Assembly (NCBI GenBank): GCA_963693285.1
Contig: OY848931.1
Span: 1,431,001 to 1,495,000, forward strand
DNA: 64,000 nt
Direction: 5' to 3'
DNA from: Xestospongia muta
Lineage: Eukaryota > Porifera > Demospongiae > Haplosclerida > Petrosiidae
A program made the position numbers and the translations under genes. The stretch's first letter is position 1. Every line of letters starts with the position of its first letter. Shown piece by piece: positions 27,441 to 38,600 of this stretch. The notes beneath the pieces were generated by a model. It did not search any database, was not told where the DNA came from, and was given only the letters and a program-made list of their open reading frames with translations.

Positions 27441-28814
27441 ATGGACAACTTCGCCTCATCCTCGATTTTCTCTGCTGGAACTTCACTCGTTAATCACGAT
27501 TCAGAGTTAGAGCGATTTTTAAATGGTGTTGAAAAGCCTCTACTTTCACCTAATAAAATGACCTCAAGTCCAGGACACATGTCCACTCCATCCTATCACA
27601 GTTCTCCTTCTTCATCAAGTGACTCTGAAATGCAGCAACAAACACTTGCAGAAGCTGAGGCCAAAAGAAAATCTGCAAAAATTATCCATGATCAAATCCC
27701 ACCAAATGTACAGCTGCCTCAGCGAAAAGGAGGAATGCATCTCTGGCAGTTTCTCTATGCATTGCTCTTAAAACCTGACCAATACTCACACCTTATAGAA
27801 TGGACAGAAAATAGAGATTTATTTGAGTTTCGTTTGCTGAAGCCTGAAGCTATTGCAGTCTGGTGGGGGTATCACAAGAACAAGAAAAATATGAGTTACG
27901 ATAAATTGAGCAGATCACTCCGATACTACTATAGCAAGAAAATCCTCCGTAAAATGAGTGGCGAAAGATATGTTTATCGTTTTTGTGTTGATCCTGAGCT
28001 AATGTACAAAGCATTAGGTAACTCAGAGAACAGACCGCAATTAAAACCAATGCCTAAAACAACTTTATCAACATGCACAGAGAATCAAAAAGCACCTGCT
28101 GAAATAAAAATGAAGGCAGCTTCCAAGACACCTCCTCATCATCCATCTTTTGTGGCTGAAGAAGGAAACTACTTACAAAGACATCAGTGCAAATGGGTAC
28201 CTGAACACATCTCCCCGACTGCATCATTCTTGTCCTCTTCTGTACCTTCAAGTGCTAGTTTACCAACATCAGGGTATTCATCACCAATCAGTGATCTTTC
28301 CTTTGATCTCTCCCCATCTATCCACATTGCTAGTACGCAATACGAACAGGAGTATAGCTATAACTCTGAAATTAATTTGTTTTATCCCCCTCCTGTAGCT
28401 CAAGATATTACACCAGTTACGACAATGCCACAGTCCGTGCCTCAGGCATTGTACCCATCTACTGGTTACACTTTGTCTGATATGTTTCCCTTTGCTCAAA
28501 GGCCTGTGAATCAGAGTATGATTGGCAGTTATCCATCTTTGCCATACCCAGACTATGAACCTTATAACAAGTCATCATATTATACTCCTACTCCACAATT
28601 AGTGAGAAACGGGGAAAGTGGATTTCCTTATACCTCTACTTCTGTAGCCGTGGATAGTCAAATCTCTTCAATGTTAACATCTGAGATGAACCCAACTGTA
28701 ACATCATATAGTTGGGGTGAATTGTCGAGTCACAATCCAGTACTACCGTATAACGATTCATGGCCTATTATGGGAGCTAATGATTCTATCATAAGTAGTG
28801 AATTTATCTGGTAA
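27441..28814 (+). CDS. ETS-domain transcription factor A, intronless, 457 aa
   Basis: A sequence-specific DNA-binding factor (GGAA core). The N-terminus is Ser/Pro-rich. The ETS domain spans about residues 93-180: QRKGGMHLWQFLYALL, IEWTENRDLFEFRLL, IAVWWGYHKNKKNMSYDKLS, with the recognition helix phrase RSLRYYYSKKILRKMSGERY. It is followed by YRFCVDPELMYKALGNSENRP, which resembles the post-ETS segment of the PEA3 (ETV1/4/5) group (CDPEAL...DNQRP). The remaining 260 residues are Ser/Thr/Tyr/Pro-rich with no domain, consistent with an activation region. No Pointed domain is present. The whole gene is one exon, and it has a close paralogue in the same orientation 3.6 kb downstream. Subfamily assignment is tentative. 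Confidence 0.92.
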   Translation: MDNFASSSIFSAGTSLVNHDSELERFLNGVEKPLLSPNKMTSSPGHMSTPSYHSSPSSSSDSEMQQQTLAEAEAKRKSAKIIHDQIPPNVQLPQRKGGMHLWQFLYALLLKPDQYSHLIEWTENRDLFEFRLLKPEAIAVWWGYHKNKKNMSYDKLSRSLRYYYSKKILRKMSGERYVYRFCVDPELMYKALGNSENRPQLKPMPKTTLSTCTENQKAPAEIKMKAASKTPPHHPSFVAEEGNYLQRHQCKWVPEHISPTASFLSSSVPSSASLPTSGYSSPISDLSFDLSPSIHIASTQYEQEYSYNSEINLFYPPPVAQDITPVTTMPQSVPQALYPSTGYTLSDMFPFAQRPVNQSMIGSYPSLPYPDYEPYNKSSYYTPTPQLVRNGESGFPYTSTSVAVDSQISSMLTSEMNPTVTSYSWGELSSHNPVLPYNDSWPIMGANDSIISSEFIW

Positions 28815-29499
28815 TTTCATTATATCATACTATTTTTAATTCTCAAACATGTACACATTATCATTTTTATTATTAAATGTAGCTGAAATAATAGATATTG
28901 CTTTCAATTAGTTACACAATTAAGCTAGTGAGTGAGACATTCGTTACTGACCTCAATATGGGATTGTGGGCTGCATGTGGTATTACACAGGCATGAATGA
29001 TACGCTTGTCGCTAATGCAGAGTACAAGTACTATAATTACCTTCGACATTCTGTTCACATATAAATCAATACACAGATCTAATGGAGTGTTATTTCGGTA
29101 ATTACCACTTAGCATTACTTCCTCAGAAGCCATATGTAATACATTTACTAAAGTACTCTATCTACTTACTAATCAAACTGTCCATGATGATTATCAAAGT
29201 GCATAGTTTTCTTGACCCACCTCTATTGGGTGCATTTTACACATCATTAAACAAAGGAACAACTCTCTCGCTCTCTCTGTAGCTACAAGGAATTACCTTT
29301 ATTAATCCATTTTAATACAAGACAGATAATAAATCCAATCATTTGTCGATATGCTAACTAGAAAACAATGACTTAAAAGATTTTGGTAGCAATGAGGCTA
29401 GGCTAACCACAGCAGTATAATAAATTCAGTGCTTTCTCAATCTTTAACTAGCAATAATTACTTCAGATTATGTAGATAAACTGTGAATACCTCACCGTA

Positions 29500-29870
29500 G
29501 GCTCATCACTTCTTCAAAACGAAAATATTTAGTTCCAGTGAAAAAACATTCTCTAAAAGTTTTGATCTTGGATGGTGGCCATTTTTTCTCGTGATGAAGA
29601 AATAATTGTACACGTGCATATAATTACGTTTTGGTATAGCGCTAACTTTAAAATTCCAATATTGGAAATTATAAAATGATAGTCTGTGTTATTTACTATT
29701 ACAGTGCAGTCAATCATACATAAGGAGTATGTGTTACAGGATGTGTGACCTGGACAGTCCCAGCAATAAACTGAAGCATTAATGTGTGTGAGATCAAAGC
29801 ATCCAAGGATTGCACTGTCAAACTTCTCATGTTTGTTTGCAAAATTATTCACTGTATCTTTTTTAATATC
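29500..29870 (-). pseudogene. Decayed PIF/Harbinger-type transposase fragment
   Basis: On the minus strand a frame reads FDSAILGCFDLTHI, very like the first catalytic-Asp signature of PIF/Harbinger (HARBI1, DDE superfamily) transposases (GCIDGTHI), then YSLCMIDCTV at the place where the family has a conserved strand. After a run of six A the reading continues, shifted by one base, as WPPSKIKTFRECFF, resembling the WPGSxHDSxxFRxS motif that carries the second Asp; here the HD pair is not kept. The short, frameshifted fragment lacking the rest of the catalytic core means it is inactive. Identification rests on motif resemblance only. Confidence 0.45.
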
Positions 29871-29985
29871 AATGTTTTTTTCTTACTAAGCCTTCAGCAT
29901 GTTTCAGCATTGGGTCACACATTTATTAACAAGTGTGTTTAACTATAGGAAAATGGTTAGAGGGTATATATGGTATAAATTTTAC

Positions 29986-30061
29986 ATTGAAGTACAGTAG
30001 TATGTTATCAGTAGAATATTCTATAAAACATTCTGCTGATAACATACCACTGTACTTCAAT
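29986..30061. repeat. Near-perfect 32-bp inverted repeat with 12-nt loop (hairpin)
   Basis: Arms 29986-30017 and 30030-30061 pair over 32 positions with one A-C mismatch and one G-U type pair on the plus strand. The loop is 12 nt. It could be a foldback (MITE-like) element or a small-RNA hairpin precursor; nothing in the sequence decides between these. Confidence 0.85.
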
Positions 30062-32061
30062 ATAATAGCCACAGCATAATCTTTGACCCTAGAATATAAA
30101 TCTTTAACCTTGTAACCTAAATTTCATATTGGTATCTTCCATCAAATACAAATAACTACAATTCATTATTTATAAATACCAAGTGATGTTTATATTCCAC
30201 AACGTGGTCATTATAGAGAATGATATGTCTAGAGGTCCATGACTGTACAGTGTTACCAGGAAGTCTATCCATGGTTTGTTGTGTTGTGTAGGAGGATTAC
30301 TCCATACCCCTCAATCTATCACAGCAAAATATGAACTTTTATGTAATCCAACCAATTGATACAGTGTCAGGGGGTCCACACAGGTTGGATTTGAAAATTA
30401 CAGTGGAACAATGTAAATGTTGAAGTGCTAAAAGTATATAGCATGATTTGATTCAATCATAATTATGTCATTCTTTTTCCTCATTCCACGCTCCTTGCTC
30501 CAAACTTTGAATATGTGGTTTCTGTTTTAGCACAGTCATCTCTTACAATATATTGTAGTAATATATTGCTGTGGCTTCCATCCCTTTGAACGAATGTAGC
30601 ATCATAAGTTTGTAAATAGTTACATTGGGAAATTCCTTATTGATCTTGATGAATGATCTTAGTTCACTTCTATAACTTCTAACTTAATGATATGATATGT
30701 CCGTTTGTTATCTTGATTTCTCCATCCATTATTTTTACAAACAAAAAAGTTACTGAAGAGCATGCAACAGCTAATACTAGCTAGAATACGAAATAATTAC
30801 AATGTAATGAGATCATATGTGATTTATGGGTCTAAGTGCAGCAATAGATGAACAAAATTTTAATATGATCAAATAAATTAGAATAACTACATGGAAAGAG
30901 TGACCGTGTAGTACAATGTAAGAAAACATATTTAGATTTAAGCGTGAAAGCTAAGAGAGCATATAAATTATATTATTATAACAACAAGTTTTAAGAGTGC
31001 AAAGGAAAAATCTTATAAAGAAACCCTTTTCAGTTTTGTAACTCAACAAGAGAAGAGATGAATGTATATTTAAATCTAGCTAAGAGAGAAAACAATTTAT
31101 GTCAGAGATTTTGAAAGACGTAAAAGATATACATGAGCAAGGTATTGGTGAAAATGCAGGCAAAATCAAAAGTGTTGATGAGATCAAAGAAAGTAACACA
31201 AATTGATAAGATTAAATCGAGCAAAGAGCTAATAACAAAGAGAGTGCACTCACTAGACTAACTTGGTCTTAACCCAAATTGAGAATTACGGTAAATACAT
31301 TATAATCATCAAGACATCATCAACAACATAATAAAATATTTAAAGGGGAAATGAATGTGAGGAATGACAAATCAAAAAGTAGAAAAACAAGTTAAGGTAA
31401 GAACGATAGCATAAGATGTTGAGAATTCCTATATGCATAAGCATCTAATGGACATTTAATATAATTATGAATAAAGAACTCTCAAACAGTAACAATTGAA
31501 ATATCATAGTTAAATAAAAGAGATATTGATAAGTGCCTCTGTTTTAGCTTTGTTCAAAATAAATTACATAAATATTGCTTCTTAAAAGTTGACATGGTTG
31601 TTGAATTTCATGATGTGAAGCCTTCCTATATATTTCAAGTTTTATCCAATCATATATAGGGGTTGGGTCTAGCTTTTAAGATTATGGGTTTTGCTGTGAT
31701 CTCTTGTTTCCAATTACATATGATAATTTAAAACTAAATGTGCCGATGCTTAACATATTCATCACAATGTCGTTCTGTGCTAAACTATATGCTATATATT
31801 GATGATATATAATGGAATGGATATATAAACAGGTTAATAACCATTTCTAACATTATGTCATCAAAATCTATACCGAATCTTCCTAAACCTTGGAACCTAA
31901 AAATAAATGTATTAATTTTACATTGAAGTATATGCAGCATTCATTACTGGTTTTAACATTGAAAATTCTAACTTCTCCTTGACATTTTTGTAATACAATG
32001 TATAATAGGAAATACTTATAAATAAGTCACACATTATATATTTTATTTTTAAATTGACACA

Positions 32062-32066
<5 letters not shown>

Positions 32067-32091
<25 letters not shown>
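32067..32091. repeat. (TA)n microsatellite
   Basis: About 25 nt of TA repeats upstream of the second ETS gene. Confidence 0.9.
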
Positions 32092-32097
<6 letters not shown>

Positions 32098-32274
32098 CAC
32101 TTGTAATATTAGCCAAAGTTCAATTTACATTACAACCAGCTTTCTTGTAGTTTACTATGCTAGAATGAAGGAAATAGTTTGTTTCTCAGAAGAAGCCATA
32201 CTGTATATGATAATAGCTGTGTAAGATGCTCGAACATGTGAATGTGTATAAGTAGCCACACCTTCAATGCAATC

Positions 32275-32282
32275 TATAAAAG
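32275..32282 (+). promoter_or_regulatory. TATA box of ETS-B
   Basis: TATAAAAG lies 148 bp before the ATG at 32423, nearly the same distance as the TATA-like box of ETS-A. It is a probable core promoter. Confidence 0.55.
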
Positions 32283-32422
32283 TGAATGGACTTTGCCTTA
32301 CATCAGTAAAAAAATTTCTGGGAATTGAACTAAAATAAAGTCTCTTAGCAAAACTCTTTGCTTCCCAGCATCAAACTTCTTCGAGAAAATCAAAGTCGAA
32401 TATAATTATAAAGCTGGCTACA

Positions 32423-33859
32423 ATGAAAACAAGCAACAATGGTGGTGGTCCTCCATCTACTGATGATACTACTAACTCTTCCACCACAGTTACATTGCAA
32501 AGTGGTATTGAGCTCCCATATTTGGAGAACAAAGTTAAAGTTGAGGCTGCACTAGAGGGCGAGCGTGTAGAAGAAGCAGAAGGAAAGGAAGAAGCTGAAG
32601 GAAAGGAAGAAGAAAAACCTAAGCCATCAAATGCAACTGGATCGAATCCAAAATCGAAACAGCAAAAGATAAGAATGCCACAGAGGAAAGGAGGCATGCA
32701 GCTATGGCAGTTCCTCTATGCATTGCTCGAGGACCCAGAGAAAAGATACGGGGACCTTATAGAATGGACTGATAATCGTCAAGAGTTGGAATTTCGTCTT
32801 CTCGACCCTGAAGCAATCGCTATTTGGTGGGGGAACATAAAACACAGAGCAAACATGACATATGAGCGTCTTAGTCGATCCCTTCGTTATTATTATGATA
32901 GAGGGATCTTGAAGAAGATGGGAGGCGAACGATATCTCTACAGATTCTGTGTCGATCCAGAAGACATGTACAAGCATATAGGAAACTCTGACAGTCGTCC
33001 AGTTCTTAAACCAATGCCTGTACCAGTCTCAAAGTGGATGTATAGTCGTTTGATTCCTCAAGGTGTATTTTTCCCATCGTCGCTAGCTCCACCCGAATAT
33101 TCGACAATACTGCAACAATCAACACTACCTCCTCCGCCGCCATATCCAGGGTTCCAACTCGATCCCTTTTATCAGCTAAATCCAGTCGGCTATGACTATC
33201 TTACTCATATATCACAGGAGACGGAAACGCCATATACAAACATGCCGCAATATGATAGTCTACTCCAACCACTAGAATTACCTGAAGAAGGTGCATATTC
33301 TGCAAACACAACATTAGCAGCAAGCTCAAGTACTATCACCTCTTTATACCCCAGCTCTCCAGATCCAGAGTATGGACGTTCTCTATCTGAAGGCTCCTTT
33401 CCAATTGTAGCTGTAACACAACAAATCAACTTCCCATCTCAAACACCAATGGAATATTTTACACAAATGGAACAAGAAGCTGAAATCGGGTGTCATTTTC
33501 AAATCGGCACCAACTCTCCAGATCATTCAGGCAGTTCATCTAGTGGAGGTGACAATGAAATGGCACTGGATGAAATCCTACCAATTCTTGCCTCTATGGA
33601 GCACTCTGAAGGAATGAGCCTCCTTCCACCTATTGACACACTTACCTCCCCTCATTACACAAGCAGTCCATCAATACATTCTCCCTCTCCAACACTACCA
33701 AGCACACCACCATTCATACCATCTAATGGTGTACTGTCTCCTCCAGCTTACAGCTGTGGTAGTAACATGTGCAACTATTCCACCTCACAAACAAGTTGGC
33801 CTACAACAACAACAACAGAACAGGACGTTAATTTATGGAACGTAAATTTCCACAAATAA
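32423..33859 (+). CDS. ETS-domain transcription factor B, intronless, 478 aa
   Basis: Paralogue of the upstream ETS gene. An acidic/Lys-rich N-terminus with a repeated EEAEGKEEAEGKEEE block precedes the ETS domain at about residues 85-170: QRKGGMQLWQFLYALLEDP, IEWTDNRQELEFRLLDPEA, IAIWWGNIKHRANMTYERLS, RSLRYYYDRGILKKMGGERY. The post-domain segment YRFCVDPEDMYKHIGNSDSRP is nearly identical to that of ETS-A, proving a recent common origin, whereas N- and C-terminal regions have diverged. The C-terminus is Pro/Ser/Tyr-rich. Single exon; stop TAA at 33857. PEA3-like affinity is tentative. Confidence 0.92.
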   Translation: MKTSNNGGGPPSTDDTTNSSTTVTLQSGIELPYLENKVKVEAALEGERVEEAEGKEEAEGKEEEKPKPSNATGSNPKSKQQKIRMPQRKGGMQLWQFLYALLEDPEKRYGDLIEWTDNRQELEFRLLDPEAIAIWWGNIKHRANMTYERLSRSLRYYYDRGILKKMGGERYLYRFCVDPEDMYKHIGNSDSRPVLKPMPVPVSKWMYSRLIPQGVFFPSSLAPPEYSTILQQSTLPPPPPYPGFQLDPFYQLNPVGYDYLTHISQETETPYTNMPQYDSLLQPLELPEEGAYSANTTLAASSSTITSLYPSSPDPEYGRSLSEGSFPIVAVTQQINFPSQTPMEYFTQMEQEAEIGCHFQIGTNSPDHSGSSSSGGDNEMALDEILPILASMEHSEGMSLLPPIDTLTSPHYTSSPSIHSPSPTLPSTPPFIPSNGVLSPPAYSCGSNMCNYSTSQTSWPTTTTTEQDVNLWNVNFHK

Positions 33860-35656
33860 CAATTTGTTTATTTTTGTTTGTTTGTCATTATATTTTGGTA
33901 ATTTCTGGACTTCTATTTATGTTGTTTTGATTTATTTGATACACAGGTCATTTAAGTATGTGATGAACAATTACACTTCATGTGTTTGCTATGATTTTTT
34001 CATATTTTTTCATAAACACATTATTCATGATCACTCATAGAAAATATGTTTACTTCAAAAGAATATATGAGATAATAACATGTTGAGCAAAACGAAACTT
34101 AAAATAATTTGTTAACAGTCGAAGATGAATGAATGACGTTAAAATTAATTTAAACATAATAACTACACATAATACAAGACGGTAGACAAAATGTGTGATA
34201 TTAAATATTATAATTCATAAATATAAAGGCACTTCAATATTAAGGTGTCAGTAACTGTCATATTATCCTTTCAAGAGACCTTTACATGACAAAGCCATAG
34301 TGTGCAAATAAAATATATTATTATTATCCTTATAAGGATAGTGATATAATCAATATTAATAAGCAGTTTGTATGGCTTTAAACCAGCCTATTGACTAAGG
34401 TAAACATTTGAGACACAACAATCATTTTGAACAAGATCTTCTCCAATAAAATCGCGACTCTATTTAAAACTTGTCATTAAATCAACGACTGATGTTATAG
34501 TTCAAATGACACACATTAGGACCATATCTTAGCACATCACCTTAAAATATCCAAAACTTTGTGAGCTCATTATTCACATGATGTAGCCAGTCGATGAATA
34601 CTCAGGTAACAAACAGTATGCTTGCTAACAAGATTAAGATACCAGCTTTTGAGATCCATACAATATCAGTCATTGTTAAATTTATGCGGACTGATAGTAA
34701 CATACCACCAGAAATCTCACACACACTATAATTTCTTTCTCAGATGGTTAAAGGGAGGAAGCCTAGTATTTTCTACTTAATAAAAATTTGATTTTAATTA
34801 TACATTGTTAGATAGTTTGTTCTATTCTATAGCACATTGTCAACACTGATAAACCACATACTCAATGTCTGAATAAAGTATTATATCAACCAATTAAAAA
34901 GGGAGAGCTAGCTTACACAACGACAATTTTATTAAAATAGAATTAATTGTATTGTCATTGTCTTATCTTAATATTGTTTAATAAGAGTCAAAAGGTTAAC
35001 ATTCAATGTAAGAAAAAATGAACTTTCTTCCTAACGAACCACATCATAAGAAGAATGACACAACTATGAAAGATCAAAGGTAATTAAATATATTTGGTCA
35101 GTCTGCTTTCCTACTACGCAAGTAGAAAGTATGTACACAGGTTTCCACAAAGGAAAACTATTATTGAACTTGAAGGAAACATCCACTCTCTAATGACATC
35201 AAAGGATCCATCACTAATTATGTTGTTTACATACAACCTACGTCAGAAACCAATCTTAGTTTATTAATAAATAACTACAATTAATAATTATTAAAATTAA
35301 GCGTGTGTAATAATTTAGGAGATCAAATGTTTTCTAAACAAAAGCCACAGACATAACTTCCCTCACACACAAGGTTTTGGAGTTATAGGATCCAAAATCT
35401 GGGCATAGAAATTTCTGTATAGAACTACACATGTAGTATTAGATATACAAGTAAGTGATATTGTCTAACTTTTTTCTTAAATAGGTATGATAGACAAGAG
35501 GAGATTCAAAATAGATTGTTTGATTCAAGTTCAAAATAACAAAAGAAAACTAACCCTCTCCCCCAAAAAGCAAACCTAACACTAACTAATATTCTCATTA
35601 ATAAATTAAGTTACTGATTCAAAATAGCTCCTCTTGATCACTAATTTGATGGCTAA
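33860..35656. other. Convergent spacer ETS-B / DARS1
   Basis: 1.8 kb of AT-rich sequence between facing stop codons. I see no gene, RNA gene or clear repeat beyond short AT-rich motifs. It presumably contains both 3'UTRs. Confidence 0.5.
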
Positions 35657-38600
35657 TTAAGGAGTTAGCCTCTTTGGATCACGAGGAAACAGAGATGTCT
35701 TCCGAATATTGCCAAGACCCAGAAAAAGCATACAGACACGTTCCAATCCTGGAAAAAGACAAATTGAACAATTTGAAATAACTAAATCTCATTACAGTGA
35801 CTGTCCTCAGCAATTACAAGCAAGAACACATTATTAATAACCTATTTTTGTATTTAACTAAACCATCAACTGTCCTTGTTATATTCAACATTACTTATAA
35901 TTGCATTTCTTACTAAACACTAAAAACATCTACAATTTCCTCTATTCTAATTGTACTCACTATAACGGACATACATAGACAAATATAAATAGAACTATGA
36001 TGTAATTAGTTCTTATTCCAAACATTTTAAACTATTGGTAATAATAAGTAAGCAAATATTTCAAATAATTTTATAACTAGAATTTAAAGGGTGTAATATA
36101 AACGAATTGTATATAAACAAACACACACTTCCTTTAAGTGCTGTATTTCATTTTGATAGCGATAATGTACTATCATTTACAGATACATATTTACTCAGGC
36201 TTGGAATAACAGCTACATTAGCATATGTACAATGACATCTACTCTAGTTTCCTGCATTTTAGTATTAATGAAGGAAAATAAAAGATTGTAATAAACAATT
36301 ACAGCGAGTGTATGTGATAAAATCAATCAAGTTTTAAATCCATGCACTAGGGGTCAACTCCACCCACTAGGGATCAACTCCACCCATTAGGGGTCAACTC
36401 TTTGACAGTCCCTTAGACACTCATTTTACTATTATAATCTCTTGTATATAAATGGTTCGTGCTACACATTACAATTGTACAAACATTCTCCAAATAATAA
36501 CACACATTAGAATAAATTACCTATGCCTCCCCCAGCGTGAGGTGAACAACCAAACCTAAAGGAGTCAATGTATGCCTTGATCTTCAGAAGATCTACAATA
36601 GAAATGGCAAATAGTAGAGCATATGTGACATAATCAATTTACCTAGTAAAAGTAGGCTATCACATGATAGTCACATGATAGGAGCATTGTGGTATTTACA
36701 TGCTTAGTTATGTCATCAATGAAATGTATATTTCCCATAATATATACATAGTAAACTAGTTTATGTAACAAAGTAAATATCAGTTGTTAGCACACAAACA
36801 GGAACTATCTAACTATAGTAAATACATAGCTATACTAGGAAATGTTACTACTAGTTCCTATAGTGGCTAGGTAAGGGGATTTAATGGAATGCACTCATGC
36901 TGATTAAAAACTAACCGATGCCATGTACAAGTGCTCTTTCTGTGAGGGAATCAGCATCATGGATACGTTGTGCACCTGAAAGTATCTCCTCTCCTCTCAT
37001 AAACATGTCGTAGGAATTAGATGACCTCTATACAAAATTTAAAAAGTGATTAAAAGAAATTTGTCTCAGATTATATTGAAACATTATACACACACACACT
37101 AATGCACTAGAACCTGCAATTATTTGATGTGGTCAATTCGACACTAACATTAGTGCATTAGAAACATATCAAGTTTGGGACTATGGACACTAGATGAGTT
37201 CATAAAAAATATTAGTATGATATAGTACTGTAATCCAATCCTATTAGACACTTCAACACTATAATGAGTACACTCATTGAGAGCATTCACCTTAAAAGCT
37301 AATGACAACCAATGAAAAATAATTTTCCTAGAATCATCTTCTTAGCATCACTTTAAATTAGATACTTAATTCTTATGCTTAAGGGCATGGACATGACCAG
37401 TAGACATACATTTCCTTGTGGCAAATAGGTCAATGTAAGACTTCTATTAAGATCAAAAGAGATGAAAGAGGAAATTTGAATTTTAAATATCAAGTGACAC
37501 TTAACAGTTTTGTAAGTGGATATTAAGTAGTTGTATATTTAGTAAAAGTATGTTATTATAGTACTGTATTGTTAAGAAAATCATATATTACTTACAGTAT
37601 CATGAGGATCAGGCATTGTATAGAATGGTCTGACAGCCAAAGGATATTTGTCCAGAATGTAGAAGTCTGTGTCATACTGTGTGTGCATGGAAGGAGAGAG
37701 AGAATAGTTATTATAGTTTCTAACAGTTGTAACAGGTAATTTTATATGATAAACATAAAGAATGTACTATGGTGTATACACACTACCAACACAATTTGTT
37801 TTATTTAATGATATTCATAGTATGGTTTATGCAGCAAAGCACGTATGAACCTTATACCCAGATTGTGTGTGTGTGTGTGTGCGTGTGTGTGTGCATGTGT
37901 GTGTGTATGTGTCTGTGCATAGATACAAATAAGAATTGAAGCTGATTACGTTACAGACTTAAAAAAGAAATAAAAAACCAAAAACAAAAACAAAAAACAA
38001 TAACTACTATGAACCAATTAATTAATGACTTAATAACAAACAAACAATTATTCAATCATGATCACTCTTACAAATGTGCTATTACAAAATAACAATGATC
38101 TCTTTATTACACATCCACTTCACATTATTTGATCTCTTTTAAAAATGTTTCTTAATACACCCAACACCTGTAAGGGTCACAATTTCCTTATCATTACCTC
38201 ACACATAGACAACCTCGAACCTCCTCCATCCCCTAGGGCCTCCAATAAGAGGAAAAGAGTCTCTTAAATAGTGGTTAGACAAGAGACAACGCCAGTGATA
38301 AGGAAAAGCAATTGGTGTAAATAAAGACCACCTATTTTTTGACAGTTAGTTACATGTGTGTATATACAGACAATACATTGTTAATGAATGGTTATATAGC
38401 ACTAAGGCTGAACTAGGTGGGCGCGTGGTTTGAAATTTCGGTTTTTCGGTTTTTGAGTCAATAGGACTTCAAGGTTAACATGCACCTGTGAAGCCACCTG
38501 TGTTTGTCAGAGATTAAGAAGATAAAGAAATAAGGCGGTAGCCTCACAGGGAGGGCGGAAGAGGGGAGGTTACTTACAATTATGGGTTTAGCTACCGTAT

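Larger units (their letters stand above)
28815..32422. other. 3.6-kb spacer between the ETS paralogues
   Basis: AT-rich and without a complete gene. It holds a decayed PIF/Harbinger-like transposase fragment (about 29500-29870, minus), a 76-nt foldback (29986-30061), a purine-rich stretch with short overlapping open frames (30930-31260) and a (TA)n tract at 32067-32091. The rest shows nothing I can name. Confidence 0.6.
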
